Source: Clavelina lepadiformis
Lineage: Eukaryota > Chordata > Ascidiacea > Aplousobranchia > Clavelinidae
Length of the DNA: 64,000 nucleotides
Assembly (NCBI RefSeq): GCF_947623445.1
Contig: NC_135241.1
Coordinates: 16,494,501-16,558,500, forward strand
Direction of reading: 5' to 3'
The position numbers and the translations under genes are program-made. Every line of letters begins with the position of its first letter. The stretch's first letter is position 1. The notes beneath the pieces are model-generated. The model had not been told where the DNA came from. It saw only the letters and a list, made by a program, of their open reading frames with translations, and did not search any database. Positions 45,003-58,500 of this stretch are shown piece by piece.

Positions 45003-48000
45003 ATGGAATTTGTTTCCAATTCTTTTGATGATGATAGAAGTATGCCAAAAGAGACTCCTTCACCTAGTCCAGTTCCACATTGGGAACAGCCACCTGATCC
45101 ACCAGAAATTACGTACAACTGGGTAGACATAACAGGAAAATTCATGAAAGCTTGTGAAGGTATTTGATACCAGTAGATCTATTTTAATCAATACTTTTGT
45201 GAACCTATAAACACCATATTTTAAAGATTTCTGTATGTATCTGTGTTTTTAAACAATCCTATTGCCACATTAAAATGTTTACCCTTAGCCTAATTTTCAT
45301 TATCTCATTTTATTTGGATTTTCAATAAACATTGTTAGTTTTTTACACAGTGTTCAATTTTATTTCTTAAAGGATTGGATCTAGGAGAATTAGTTCATGA
45401 ACCAAAGTAAGTTTTTGTATTAACCAAAAATAACTCCTTAGAAGGGAAGTTAACTTTGTATATTTCGATATGGAAGTCGCTATACTAGCAAATAGAACCT
45501 TTCAATTATAAAAAAGCTCTTATATTTTCCCAGTTTTGGACTATTTGAAGCAATGAGTGCTATTGAGATGATGGATCCCAAAATGGATGCTGGGATGGTT
45601 GGAAAACAAACTAGCAGAAAGGTTGGTGTATCAGTATCACAACTACTAGTGTAGAATTTTTATGTGCGCACACATTGGATGGGGATCGCATGAAAAATGT
45701 TATTTGCAGTGAGGTTATCCCACATCAGCTCACTTAGGTTAAAATCATTTTGAAACATACCTCTTGGACTTTTTTCACAAACTGTTTATGTCAATGAGCC
45801 AAATGAGTATGTAAAATATCAGTAAAAAAGATTTAAGTGTCTTTCGAGATAAAAATTGGAAAAGTTTTCAAATATTTTGGGTATAAATACTGTCTTCTAG
45901 CGATGATTGAGGATGATTTCATGCAGTTTTTCTCTTTACTCTACAGTCAATTTTATAGGGCTTTTAGATATGCATTCAGTGAATGGAGAAGTGCAATTGC
46001 ATGTGCATTTGATGAAGGCTGACCATCACATTCATTTCCCTGCGATTTTATTTTGCGACTGCGGTGACACAATCACATCCAGTGTGCAAACATCTTTACC
46101 CTTGTAATGATTTGCTTTTGTAGTTTGCCCTTTGCATTTAAGGTTCTATCATTTCAAGAAAGCATGGAACTAAATTGCATTCAACTAAACAATTTGGATC
46201 CTTGTGATCTCATTATTATCATGGATGCTTGCCAAGCCTGCATAGTAAGCTTTGCAAGTTTTGATGTTTCAGGGTTACAATTAATGACTAATTCATACAA
46301 GAGCACATTACATGTATGGCCCAGAAGGAGTATCTAAGTTAAATTTCTCTGGTATTACTTATCAGCGACAAAAATTATAATGTAACATGAGTACATGACT
46401 AAGAAATTCATCCTATGGGATTTATGCTATCTTTGTTGACTTTCACAAAGTAAATTAATAATTATTACAAAAATAACTTATCTTCGTTGCCTTTTGCAGG
46501 CAAGCCGTACATTTTATTTAAATTTATACCAATCTGAAGAAAGTTGCTTCAATATTATTAATTTTATAAACCAGTAGTTGTGATCCATCGAAATGGTTTG
46601 TGATAGACATGATACCAATCTCTTTCCTATTTTAGTTATCCTGGCTTGATGGTCAGTCTTTAGCACAGACTGTGTTCACCTGCCTCTACCTGCACAATCC
46701 TGATGTCATAGAGGATCGGCAGTTGCGAGCATTTTGCCTTGGTGTTCTGAAATTATGCGACTCAATTAAAGACAAGATTTATAAAGTACATATGATAATG
46801 TCTTGTTTCAAGCATTTGTTGTCAGAACAAAATTTAAAAAATATAATTTTAAAATATCAATGTTGTATAGTGTAGGTTATATACTAAATGTGGGTATATT
46901 TTTAATTAGTCACAGTTCTCACAGCCCTTATTTTAATATATTCAGGCCAACGTGTTTGAGGAAGAAGATTTTCAGACTTTGACATATGGGTTTAAATTTG
47001 CGGGCAATGTTACAGAATTGAGGGTGATAGGCATGTTAAAAGAAGTAGAAGATGAAGTTAGCAGAGCTATTAGAGTATGTCATGGTTATTGCAGATTAAA
47101 TTTAACTTCCAATAATCATATATTTATGACAGCCATATGCAGTAATTATTTATTTGTAGTTAACTTTAAAACTTTTCAAGTTCACTTTTATTAACATTAG
47201 TTAATTAATTAATTATTATTATTAATAATAATTATTAATTAGTTAACATTAAGTGTAAGTTTAGCCCTTTTCCTGTGCCATATATGGTCTGATGAGATAT
47301 TTTTAGCCACAGGTAATTTTTATATCCAATGTCTCTTAAAAATCCAGGATATGATCTTTTAGAATTGCAAATCCAAGTTTCGGGATCATCAAAATTTGGA
47401 ATCTTTAAATGATGAGCTTGCGCAGTTACAAGGTGTTCATGCTCGCTTAAAATTTTTGAGACTGTTATTGCAGATTATGATTTCTTTCGGAAAAAAGAAG
47501 GTAAGATGTCTTCTCAGTCCTACTTAAAATGCTACTAAGTTTAGAGTAATGACAAACAGATATCATGATATCTTTAAGCTTGATTGTTTATATTTCTACT
47601 TAACTAACTTGCATATTGTTATTCTTAAATTCTGATAGTTGTGGTTTGAGAAATTTGCACTGATCCATTTTCTTGATTTAAATGGCTTTTAGGTGGACGT
47701 TGTGCAGAGTTCAAAAAAGTTTGTTGTGCAGCTAGCTGAGCAACTGAAAGTTATTGAAAAGTAATTGAAACACTTTTCCGTTTTTCGAAATTACAAACTT
47801 CTCATTATAAACATTGAATATTAACATGAATGGACTTGTCCTAAAACAAGTAGGCTTTAAATCAAGGATTAGTTGTCAGTAAACGTACTGGTGAAAGGAT
47901 TTTTAATAATATATAGTGGTTAAGTAGTTAAGTAACTAACAAACTAGCAGAAGTAGTACTAAGCAGTACTGCCAAAATTGTATCACAAATTTGCCCTCCT

Positions 48001-51000
48001 ACTTGTCATAATGCGGTCACAATATGAAAACACCATGCCTGATGACTGTGATAATTTGTGTTAGGTGTGGTAGGCTAGTTAAGGCATTTTGTATGGAATT
48101 GATATCCATAGGTAGGTGATTACTGATTAGTAGCAGGTAATATTCATTTTCAGCATAGGAGTGTCACAGATGACAGTACATAAACTAGAAAAGCATTCTT
48201 GTTTCAACCGTAGTTACCGGTATTGGATTTAGCTAGAGCCAACAGCCCAGATTGAACTGTACTGTAGGTTAGCTTTTATATTAACCAGTACAAATACACC
48301 AACGGTAAGCTAGTTTGGGCTTATTTAACGCAAAATATTTTTGTTATACACTTAAGTACGTTACAATTATACCTATTATTGTTTACCTGTCTGTCACAGG
48401 TAAGATCCAAATACCTGAATCATCTCTATTATTTATTTTATTATGATGTAATAAGAACCGCCATATTCGTCATAATGAGGCGATAAATTTGCGTTTTGCC
48501 ATTTATTTATGGCAATAACTGTTTACCCACTACATATTAGTAAAAATCCTTTCCCCTTTGTATTTACTGACAACTACTCTTTGATTTAAGGCCAACTTGT
48601 TTTTGGACTTGCTCCTCACTTCATATATGTGCTTTGTTCCTAGTTATTTCTGCAATCAATATTAATAATTATATTTATAGAACAAAGCATTTTGGCACAA
48701 AACCTGCTGTTACCTTGGATGGCCATGAAATTGTTGTTGGTTTTGAACCTCTTGTTAACCAAAGGTTGTTACCTCCAACATTCCCCAGGTACGTTTCTAT
48801 CCATCCCTTTTTATCAGTCAGTAAGTTTTTGAGGGTGACAGTGACAAACTCAGGATTTAAAGCATCTGGAAATCACATAAAAGCAGACCAAAGCAGAAGG
48901 TAGTGGGTGTTTTTGTCTTAGGTACACAAAGTTGCGGAGTAGGGATGAACTGGCTTCAGCGTATGGAGATATAGTCAAAAGGATGCTTTCAATCATTGAA
49001 ATGACAACACTAACAACTTTTCAGTCTGTGCTTGTAAGTTATTGATCTATTAGTGCAGTCCCGATTTGGTTATTGAATTGTCAGTCATTTAGTATAATAG
49101 TTAAATATAATAATAGTTAAAATGCATATACAAAAAATACTTACTGGGCTGAATATACTTTTCACCGTCATGCTGTTTTTTTTTTCAAGGAATTTATGGT
49201 CACTTTTGCGCACTCTGGGCCATGCGTGTTAACACGTTCATTGGCGCAGATTACATTCATTCCCGAAAATCGACGCGTATTTGGCAGTCAGCTTTTCACA
49301 GAAGTGTTGAAAGACTCCATTCGCGCATTCAATTGTCCACCGGCGCTTTCACCACGTTTTCCAAATCTTTTAAATAACGCAAAAGCTAAAGAATGCATCG
49401 ACGTTTTCTTAACTAGAGCTTCAAGGGTAAGCACTCTAATTAAAGATGTTGCATGTAATACTACCTGAACCAAGCGCTAGTGTTTTTAATCGTACCATTG
49501 TGCTTGGATGATCAGACTATGATGAAGCTGGTGCAGGTTTATGGTCATAACTACGCTCGACAAAGAGAAAAACTCGCTTCGTTGTTGGAAGATCTTGCTA
49601 TTCTACAAGTAATAAATTTCTCTTCAAAGTAGTTGTTCTGGTTCAGTTTAATTTTCGTACCTAAAATATTGCTTTGGACAGGATGACGCAGATCGTTGTG
49701 ATACCGATCTCCATACGCTCATGCAAGCTCTAGATTTAGGTGCAAGTGCAAACAGGTCGCATTTGACGAGCATCGGCAGTTGGACGCTTTACCACACTTT
49801 GAGGGTATTTGGTTTGTGTTATCCCTGGTATCAATATTTACTTTGATTTTGAGCTTACAACTTAATTCATATATTCAGGCGATGATACAATATATTTTAA
49901 GCGGCTTTCAACTTCAGCTCTACAGTGAGCACGAGTTCCATTATATTTATTGGTAAGAAATTTGATTGAACGTAACTAAATGTTTATCTTGATGCAATGC
50001 ATAGATCCAAGATTTTCGAAATTGCACTGAAACTGGTGATATTTGTCAATGGACTGTAGGTATCTTGCCGAAGTTTTGCTAAGCTGGCAGATCACCACAC
50101 TGAATAGAGCTGAAAACCAGCTGCAGCGCGACGAAGCATTAGCTGAACAACAACAACAATCATCGAAATCTCGCAGTAACAAAAAGGCGAAAAAGAACAA
50201 AAAGAGACCTCGATTACAAAACAGAGAACTAGTGCTATGTCAAGTAAATATATTGTGAATATTTTTTGCCGATTTCTATACATTATTTGGTGACATTTCT
50301 CGAACATATGCAGGCCATGCAGATGATGGCTGCGGGATGTTTTAAAGTTCTTCTCGGATTTTTCATGGATGGAAAGATGAAAAGTCCGGATTTTGTTTTC
50401 GATAATGAAGCGACCAGGTACGAACATCGTTTTGCGGCTTTCATCAGCGTGGCCACACCACCTCTGATGCCATACAAGCAGTTCCAGGTATTCATGTATT
50501 TGGTTAAATTCAACAAAAATAAAAGTCTACTAGATCTTAGATGTAGATATTAATTAACACACAAATAACAACATCGTTGAAACATGGCGATTGGGAAATC
50601 AAAGCATGTGTTTTTTAAAGGAAATGACCGATGTAAGTCAATATTATCCACCGCCGACTGCGCAGGACTTGTATCTCTCCTCATCTAAGCACTTCGCGCA
50701 AGCTAAGCAAATGTACGAGACAATGATAGAACCGACCAGTGAAGTAAGCACATTAATCCTTGCATAGTGCATCATATCTTGTCCTAAATCAATATTACTT
50801 AAAAGGTGCTGTTGCTGTGTAAAAATTGCTATTTCGTTAGCGTAACCGTAACATTATTAATGTTATACTCAATATTCAAGTCAGGTAAACAGATTTTTCT
50901 TTTTCAAAGACTCAGCATCTACTACGTGTTGCAAAAACTAACCTCGTTGTCACAAAGTTATTGGCTGGTGGACACAAGCAGTCGTCAACAACTAAGCCAG

Positions 51001-51050
51001 ATTTCGACTTTTCAGCTCATACGATTTTTCCTATTGTCAGAGTAACATGA
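45003..51050 (+). CDS. NAA35: NAA35 (Mak10), auxiliary subunit of the NatC N-terminal acetyltransferase
   Basis: Scaffold and ribosome-linked subunit of NatC, which acetylates Met-hydrophobic N termini. Eighteen exons: 45003-45159, 45373-45406, 45534-45621, 46143-46244, 46636-46785, 46946-47074, 47363-47500, 47693-47760, 48681-48788, 48922-49033, 49190-49426, 49516-49608, 49682-49804, 49879-49952, 50060-50243, 50314-50487, 50621-50743, 50910-51050. All phases join and give 744 residues (human 725). Diagnostic blocks: [118 protein letters not shown]-type block (here [13 protein letters not shown]), a Lys-rich stretch (residues about 555-585), and FDFSAH near the end. The start follows an acceptor AG at 44987-44988. 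It appears complete. Confidence 0.95.
47191..47251. repeat. A+T palindrome in NAA35 intron 6
   Basis: About 60 bp in which TTAACATTAG / TTAATTAATT / ATTATTATT is mirrored by AATAATAATT / ATTAATTAGTTAAC, forming a possible cruciform. Confidence 0.6.
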
Positions 51051-51251
51051 TTGTTTATTATTTGTTTATGTTATCGGAATTTGTTATGTGAATCGATTAT
51101 TTCGTGAGATGCATTAAAAGTACAGCAGAGGTACAAATTCCTCGGCTTGGTGTCATTCTGGTAAGTCCAATATTTGATGTTTTTTTAAGAATGGTAAAAA
51201 CACGGCCAAATTTTTCATACAAATCATTAAAGTAAAAAGTAAGGTCTAAAC
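51051..51251. other. NAA35 downstream region
   Basis: 3' untranslated region and flank of NAA35; no other feature. Confidence 0.4.
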
Positions 51252-51532
51252 CAGTGGTTTTCAACCTGGGGGTCGTTTTCCTTTTCTTTGGGGGTCGCGA
51301 AGACGAAATTTAAATACCAATCACTATTACGAGAATGCCAATTCAATAAATGAATATTTTTTTCAACAGAGTGTTATGTTCATATTTTATGTTATTTTTA
51401 ATTATATTTTTTGTGCTATAGCGCATACACAAATGTATTACATGTGCCGGAATCAAAATTTTTGGAAGGGGGTCGCTAGTTACATTGGGTTGTTAAAATG
51501 GGTCACGGTATAAAAAAGGTTGAAGCCCACTG
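51252..51532. mobile_element. hAT-type MITE with 8-bp target duplication
   Basis: 281 bp bounded by exact GTCTAAAC (51244-51251 and 51533-51540), fitting the hAT nTnnnnAn pattern. Ends: CAGTGGTTTTCAACCTGGGG and the inverted AGGTTGAAGCCCACTG, the widespread CAGTGGTTCTCAACC type. A GGGGTCGC word is kept in both halves. Non-coding. Confidence 0.9.
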
Positions 51533-51540
51533 GTCTAAAC

Positions 51541-52527
51541 GTAGTCGCAAAACTTACCGCCGTTGCCGTGCAAAATTTATGCTTGCGAAGCAGCCTACCC
51601 CGAAAATGTCGGCAATTATGTAAATCCACCTACAACGATGTCCCATGTAAAAATGGATGACTGGAACATTTGAAAAATGCAAATGATTTGTCTAACAGGA
51701 AACAAACTAATTCAATGCTCCAGCCTCAGGTTGTCTATGTATGTGAGATGTGGTTTCTAAAAATGGCTTCGAAGTGCATCAAAGCACCCTTGATTCAATC
51801 TCGGCTGCGAAAGAAGGTCACAGTAGAAATCCCAAGAACGAACGTCGTCTCACTCTCGTCTGTATAGTGTGTTTTAGAAACTTTCCAAAAACGAAAAATA
51901 AGTAACGTGGCAAATGTGAATGCCAGGTGTCTCTAAATATAGTAGCACAGACGTCAGAGAGTTAACACAGTGTTTAGGGTGCTTTCGCTGAGCTAACCAG
52001 AGTTGAAGCAATGGTTTTGTAGCAGTAACGCCGTCAGCATTTTGTATTTACTATTTAGACACACATATATAGATGTCTTCCAATGAATAGATTTGGGAAG
52101 GGTGTGTTTTGAAATATTGTATCAAAATTTACATGAACCGGACGAAGGAGGTATTATGTAACATGAACGTCAACGCAAAATTTGCATCCAAATTGAAGTT
52201 AGGCTGTCGCCTACTTAAGTTAAAATCCCCCCCCCCCCCCCCCATATGCAGTATTGGAACACAAAGAACACCATTGGCTCATCAAATCGTTTCACAGTTC
52301 ACATAGCGTTTACTACGAACATAATTTCACGCGTGTGTAAATATTTAAATTTTTTCCAATTACGCAGAATTTCACAACATGCATAGCAAAAGGCGATAAC
52401 GCAAATTTTACTGAAGAGCAAAACGTAATAAAAGTGCAGTAGTCTCACTATACAAATTTAGAAACAACAAATTACATTGGGGTTCTCAGGTGAACACACG
52501 ATAAAAGAACTTGTACCATGCCACTTT
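51541..52527. other. Intergenic stretch between NAA35 and the ATP8B-class gene
   Basis: The two genes converge here. A 17-base C run lies at 52227-52243. No gene recognised. Confidence 0.45.
52227..52243. repeat. Poly-C tract (17 bases)
   Basis: Uninterrupted C run, unusual in this A+T-rich window; the opposite strand could form a G-quadruplex-like structure. The length may be uncertain in the assembly. Confidence 0.8.
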
Positions 52528-55500
52528 TTATAATAATACAGAATTCTTGTATGGTTGAACCAGCGTACCATTTTCTTTTGCTTCTTGGGCAACGTTGTTT
52601 TTATTTTCATTCACTGCATTGGAAACGACCGCTTTTTGTAGTACCTGTGGTAAAAGTGATAAGTGTTGTCCACATTCGAAAAAAAAACATGTGACGCGTT
52701 TTATCCGATTTAACTTACTTTGTCAATATCAGTTGGCCACAGCAGAATGCGTGCATAGCGTATACCTACGACCGGCAGGATGCAGGTAGCAATGATAAGC
52801 AGCAAAGTAAACCACAGTGTAGGAAACTGGTATGCAGTTCTCGACACACCTGAGTGTTACACGCATAAAATAAATGAAATACCTAAGGATCCTATCAAAG
52901 TTTTCACTTGTCACACAAGCCTACCAATGTAGGGAAACGAAGATGGAAAGAGATTGAATACTCCATCGCTACTCAAGGCAAACGTGAACGGGAAGTATAT
53001 CAATATACTGCCCCAAACAAAGAAGTGGTTGAGACCGGTCCAGTATGTGGTGTCAACAGCCACCTGGAAGTAGAAAAAGTACAATAAAAGTATTAACGCT
53101 ATATACAGTAGCTGTAACATACCAAGTGATAACACAAACAATGCCAACAATCAAGGTTTGTTAAATTTAGTTAATTAGTTTATTTAAGTATAGTTTACTA
53201 ATTAATTAGTTTAATATTAATCGATTAACATTCATTAATTTATCATTAGTGATTAGTTTAATTTAGCAATTAATTTAATTAAATAGTTATTTAATGAAGT
53301 CTTTTGTTCATTTTCGATGTAAAAATATATCCATGTACGGTACCAAAAATTAACAGTAAAATATACCTGCAAAGTGACAACAATCAACATAGTAGTTCCA
53401 ATCGCCAGTGCCACGGTTTGCTGGTTGCTGTTATCTTGTCCGTTGAAATTTACATTCATGAGGAAAGCACCGTACGTGAAAAAGAATACAGTCAGGCTTG
53501 TAAGTATGCCACGAAGAATGCTGCAAGCAAACACGGCTTATGTTACATGGGTACCATAATTAATTTCTCAGCTGTTATAATTTGAATACCTCTGTCCAAA
53601 CAACTTCATATTGAAGTATTCGTTTCGTTGACCGGGAAGGTAGAGCCGGGGAAACTGAATGCAACTAGACTCGTCTACATCCTGAAATAAGCAGCAACCT
53701 CAGAACAAATTTAACTCTTTTTCAAGTGCAGTAAGCTACTAAGACTTTGTACTTTCCTACTGATACAGCGATATTTACCTGTTCAAGGATTGCCAGAATA
53801 AGTACCGGAGTGGCGGTGTAAACCGTGTTGTATAATGTGATAAACCAATCATCATAGATTGACTGTAAACCATATTAAAATCATTACAAAATGGCCTTCA
53901 GGTAGGCAAAAGTTTGAACAAAATAAAAATGAATGTTGTTTAAAACCTGCGCCGTAAAGCCGTTGAAGAAACCAAACCAGAAGTGGACCAGTGTAAAAGC
54001 GAAATTCTTATAAAAGAAATAATTCAAAAATTTGCATATCCTTATGTAAGACCAGCGACCGTGGACCAGCAGGAGCCTTTCTAAAAATCTAAATTGTCCG
54101 AAAGCGAAGTCTGAAGCTAAAACAGCTTGTGTGCCTTCTTCTCCGCTTATTCCTACTCCAATATGGGCAGCTACAGACAATAAAAACTAATTAAATTAAA
54201 TAAAATGGGAGTTTGACTCATTAGAAAAACAAACAGGCAAAGGTACATAAAAATTAGACAAACAAACAATAAAGAAAAAATATCCTACTTCTGTACGAAA
54301 GTAATCAACTCCCAGTGAATTTAAAAAATGTCAGTTAGTTAACTGTCAGAGACAATAATCCCACCTTTGATCATGCTAACATCATTCGCACCATCTCCGA
54401 TTGCAAGGGTGATGGCCTTTTTATGTTTTTTAACAAGTTCGACAACTTTCGCTTTCTGTAAAGGAGTTACACGACAGCAGATGACTGCGGAACACGCCGA
54501 TGCCAGTTCCAAGAACTTCGTGTTCAATTCCTCGTCAAGAGCATATACCTAGTGAAAGAGAAATGTCGAACTAGGGAAAATGTAAGAAAATTTTACAACT
54601 GGTAAAAGTTTTAATTATGTCAAACTCAAGAACTTAATTATGTTTCTAGATAGCCAACATAACGCGATTGTAAGAATGTATTATAAGAAAACCTAGATAA
54701 GTTTACATGTAGGATTATTACGTTAAACAAAAGCTTTATACAGCTATATGTGTGCAGAGTCCTTCAACCTCAAAAAGCTTGCGTTAGATTTATAACATTT
54801 TTTATTCTTATCACACAGACACAATTACGCTGAACCTGCTCGCACATAACAATACATACCAAAGAGTGACCATTAATGACGAGACTATATTTTGCAGCTT
54901 GCATCGATTCATTATTTTCTGTGACTTCACCAATAGTTTCTTGACTATTGTCGGTTTCAAATGATGGATTGTTATGACTTTTGGTACCGGAGCTTAGAAT
55001 TTCTTTTGTTGCTTTTTCTATTTCATTTTCGACCTGATTAAGAATTGTTTGGTTTTTAAAAAAGTAAAAATTTATAAAAGCAATTTATAAGAGGTATGTT
55101 CTATATACCTTTTCGGAAGAATATCCTTTAATTACAAACACTTTTTTCATGTCGTCAGTCAACATGTGGCACGAATAACCGATGTTAACGGCAGTTTCCT
55201 GTTTATCCCCGGTTAGTACCCATATTTTCATATTTGCTTTTGAGAGGTTCGCTATCGTTTCTGGTACACCATCCTGAATAATTACAACCAGTACTCACAG
55301 AAATAAGTAGTTGCTCAAACATCATAAACATAAGAGTTTAATTGCGTTTCCAAAGTCAAACAAACCTGCAGTTTGTCCTCAATCGCAGTTGCTCCCAGCA
55401 AAATCATGTCTCTTTCGATCTCTTCATACACTGCTGATAAACGATCTTCTCTATCTTCTAATGCTGTGTTTGCTTGTTGATATGCAGCATACCAAGCTGG

Positions 55501-58500
55501 AATATGAGTTAATGGCTTCACAATGATGTTTAACGAGAGTTAATGATTACACAACACCAAGGCTTGACATTTTTGGTGCAGTGAGTGTTCCTAATTGTCC
55601 CATATAGTGATTTACTTACTTTGAAATTCTTCCTTTTTCAATTCTTTCATCGCTAAACATAGAGTCCTTAAACCACTGCTTGAAAAACTCTGCATAAAAT
55701 ATAATGGCATATTACTTGTGCGATAGGCCCAAAATTGATGAAAGCTTGTACTACATCAACTTTCAAATGTATCAACGTCCAATGCATCAGTTTATGAACA
55801 CGTTTATCCCTTCGAAGTGAAACTTACTGCCTTGGTGATTTCATGCAGGGATGAAGGAATTAATTGTTCTTTATGATAATATTGAGCAGACGTGACCAAG
55901 ACAACACTGTGACATGAGACAAGACTTACATGCAAATGTTTTTCTGTTTTTGATTTAATGAGACTGTTGGAATTAGTTCCAAGTCTTTCTAAGACCACCG
56001 AATCTGCACCCTTGCAGAAGAGAAAAATCTTGTCTGAAATTCAAGATAAGGTAACAATTTACTTTCAGATATATCTTAAAATATTTGTAATAATACTGTA
56101 TGTCCTGTAGAAACTGATATATCTTTCTTGAGACATTGATAATTACAATTAATAATAGTTTAAGAGAAATACTCACCTGACTCATCCTTTACAATCACTG
56201 ACATTCGCTTGCGAACATTATTGAATTCTAACACAGCTAGCACTTTGTAAATTATTGAATTGCCTGAAAACAAGAAGGTATATGGAACATAGGAAATATA
56301 TGCAAACAAACACAGACAAATTTATGTATGGTATAATTATAATGGAAATTTTAAAAACTTACTTTTTACATACTTACCCATTTCAATCACTGTTATTGTG
56401 TCAAAAGTTCTGGATTTCAACACAAAGCCAAAATTTCTAGCAGCTGACACAAGAGCATCTTCGTCAGGAGATTGGGCACGATATTTAAAAATACCTGATC
56501 GATAAAAGGTAATTCAAAGCTTTACCTTGAAGCATGAGTTGTGAAGGAATGTTGAAAAAATTCGATGCGCCCAAAATAATCTTTACACTATATTTCATTT
56601 CCAACACAGGGTTGTTGTTATGGCAATTTATTATTTGTTATTTTTTGTTATTAATGCAGTGTGGATGTAAAAACGATACCAGTTACTATTAGCATGCACT
56701 AATGCATGGGAAAAAAGTGACAAAGCAAAAAAAGTTTAAAGTGAGTATTAAAATAATAACATTAATAACTTGCTGATAACAACTAGTATGGCCACAAAAC
56801 CCAACTGCAGTTTTTACTGCACTGCAAGTTGCTTTGCAAGCGAGACGTGCAGGTAATTGATGGAATTCAAATATCATGCAATTTAGAGTTTATCAAAGTG
56901 TACTCACAATAAAATGTTTAATTTTTCTTACCATCATTACTTTCTTCTATCATAGCCGTATGACAAAGAGTAATCAAACGAAAAAAATATTCACAACTTT
57001 TTTCTCCATCAAAAGTTTTATTGTTTTCATCACAAATCTTTTTGATCAAATGTGGGTCATAAAATTTAAATGTTGACTCAGCATACTGGTTATATGATAA
57101 ATCCACAGGTACAGCTTTATCAATCTAAACAAAAGGTTTAGAAAATAGTAAAAAACATAATCACAAGTATCGCTTGTAAGAGCATTAAGAAAAACTCCAT
57201 TTCTAAGACATACTGATTTTCTAGTTTTTGCATTCTATGCACATACTTCACCATCAGCAATTCGTTTGCCATCTTTGTCATGCAAATCTCCATAACGTTT
57301 TCCAGCAATTGAGCATTTATTAAACTTCATGACATTTTGAGTAAGAGTTCCAGTTTTGTCCGAAAAAATATATTCTACTTGGCCAAGTTCCTGCAGGAAC
57401 ATTTGAATTGCAATTACAATTACAAACTACACTACTATCAACTACATAACTTTTATTAACTTACAACAAATTGTTAAAAACCGACCTCATTTAATGTAGT
57501 TGTCCTGGCCTCTGCAGGAAGATTTTTTTTTTCATAATACAGAAGCTGATCCCAGTTGATGAAGAAACTTTGCCCAAGACGAATAAATTCAATACTAAAG
57601 GAACATGGCATACTTTATAAACTAAAACTTTGTCAAATACAAAACACTAAATTTTACATCAAGAAGTTAATTAATGCAATTTTATTGCAAACAGCAATAT
57701 ATTCTATCCTACCTCACGTAAAGAGATATTGGCACCAATGTATTCAATAGAATGAGATTGGACCAAAACATGAGAAAACCAGACATGCTTGGGTTTGGAA
57801 CAGAAGAGTCCCAAGGCAAATATACTTGAAATTTCTGGAAAATAAAGCTTGTATTTTTAAAGATTTCTTCCCTAATTATTTCACTAAAAACGTTGTCTTG
57901 ATATAATAGAAGTACTGCTTATCTATTTGTGCTATATGTTATCCATTTAGTTTATCAAAGGTGAAAACACTCACGTCTCCTAGGTCTGCTTCCCATACAC
58001 TATTGAGAATAGCAGCGATCATGGACAGCACAAACAAAAGCAAAAATATCTAAAATAAAACAATGACTTTTTCAAAAACAAAACCATAGAAAGCAGCATA
58101 AAATAATTTTAATTGTTGACAAACAAATGGATCATAAGCAGAAAACACATAAAAATTCTTTTGGGTATGAAACTGAAACAGTGACACCATTTTTACGTAC
58201 CCACCAAACCAGCTTATTCATAAATCTTTCAATATTTGTCCTCTTCATCTTACGTTTTCCTAAGAGCACATGAGTGTTTTGTTTATGTAAGTTTTGGTTA
58301 GTTTATGTAAAATGGAAATATCAAAAACACACTTATAATGAGTCAAAAAACGTTTAGCAGGTAAGTAAAACTACTAAAAATTGTTGTTGTTTCACAAATT
58401 ATGTTGACAATTAAAGCATTGTCTTAAAATATTGCCAAAACGGCAATAAATAACCAAATCATGGCGTTCAATTTGCACACAACTGTGTAGTAAACAAAGC

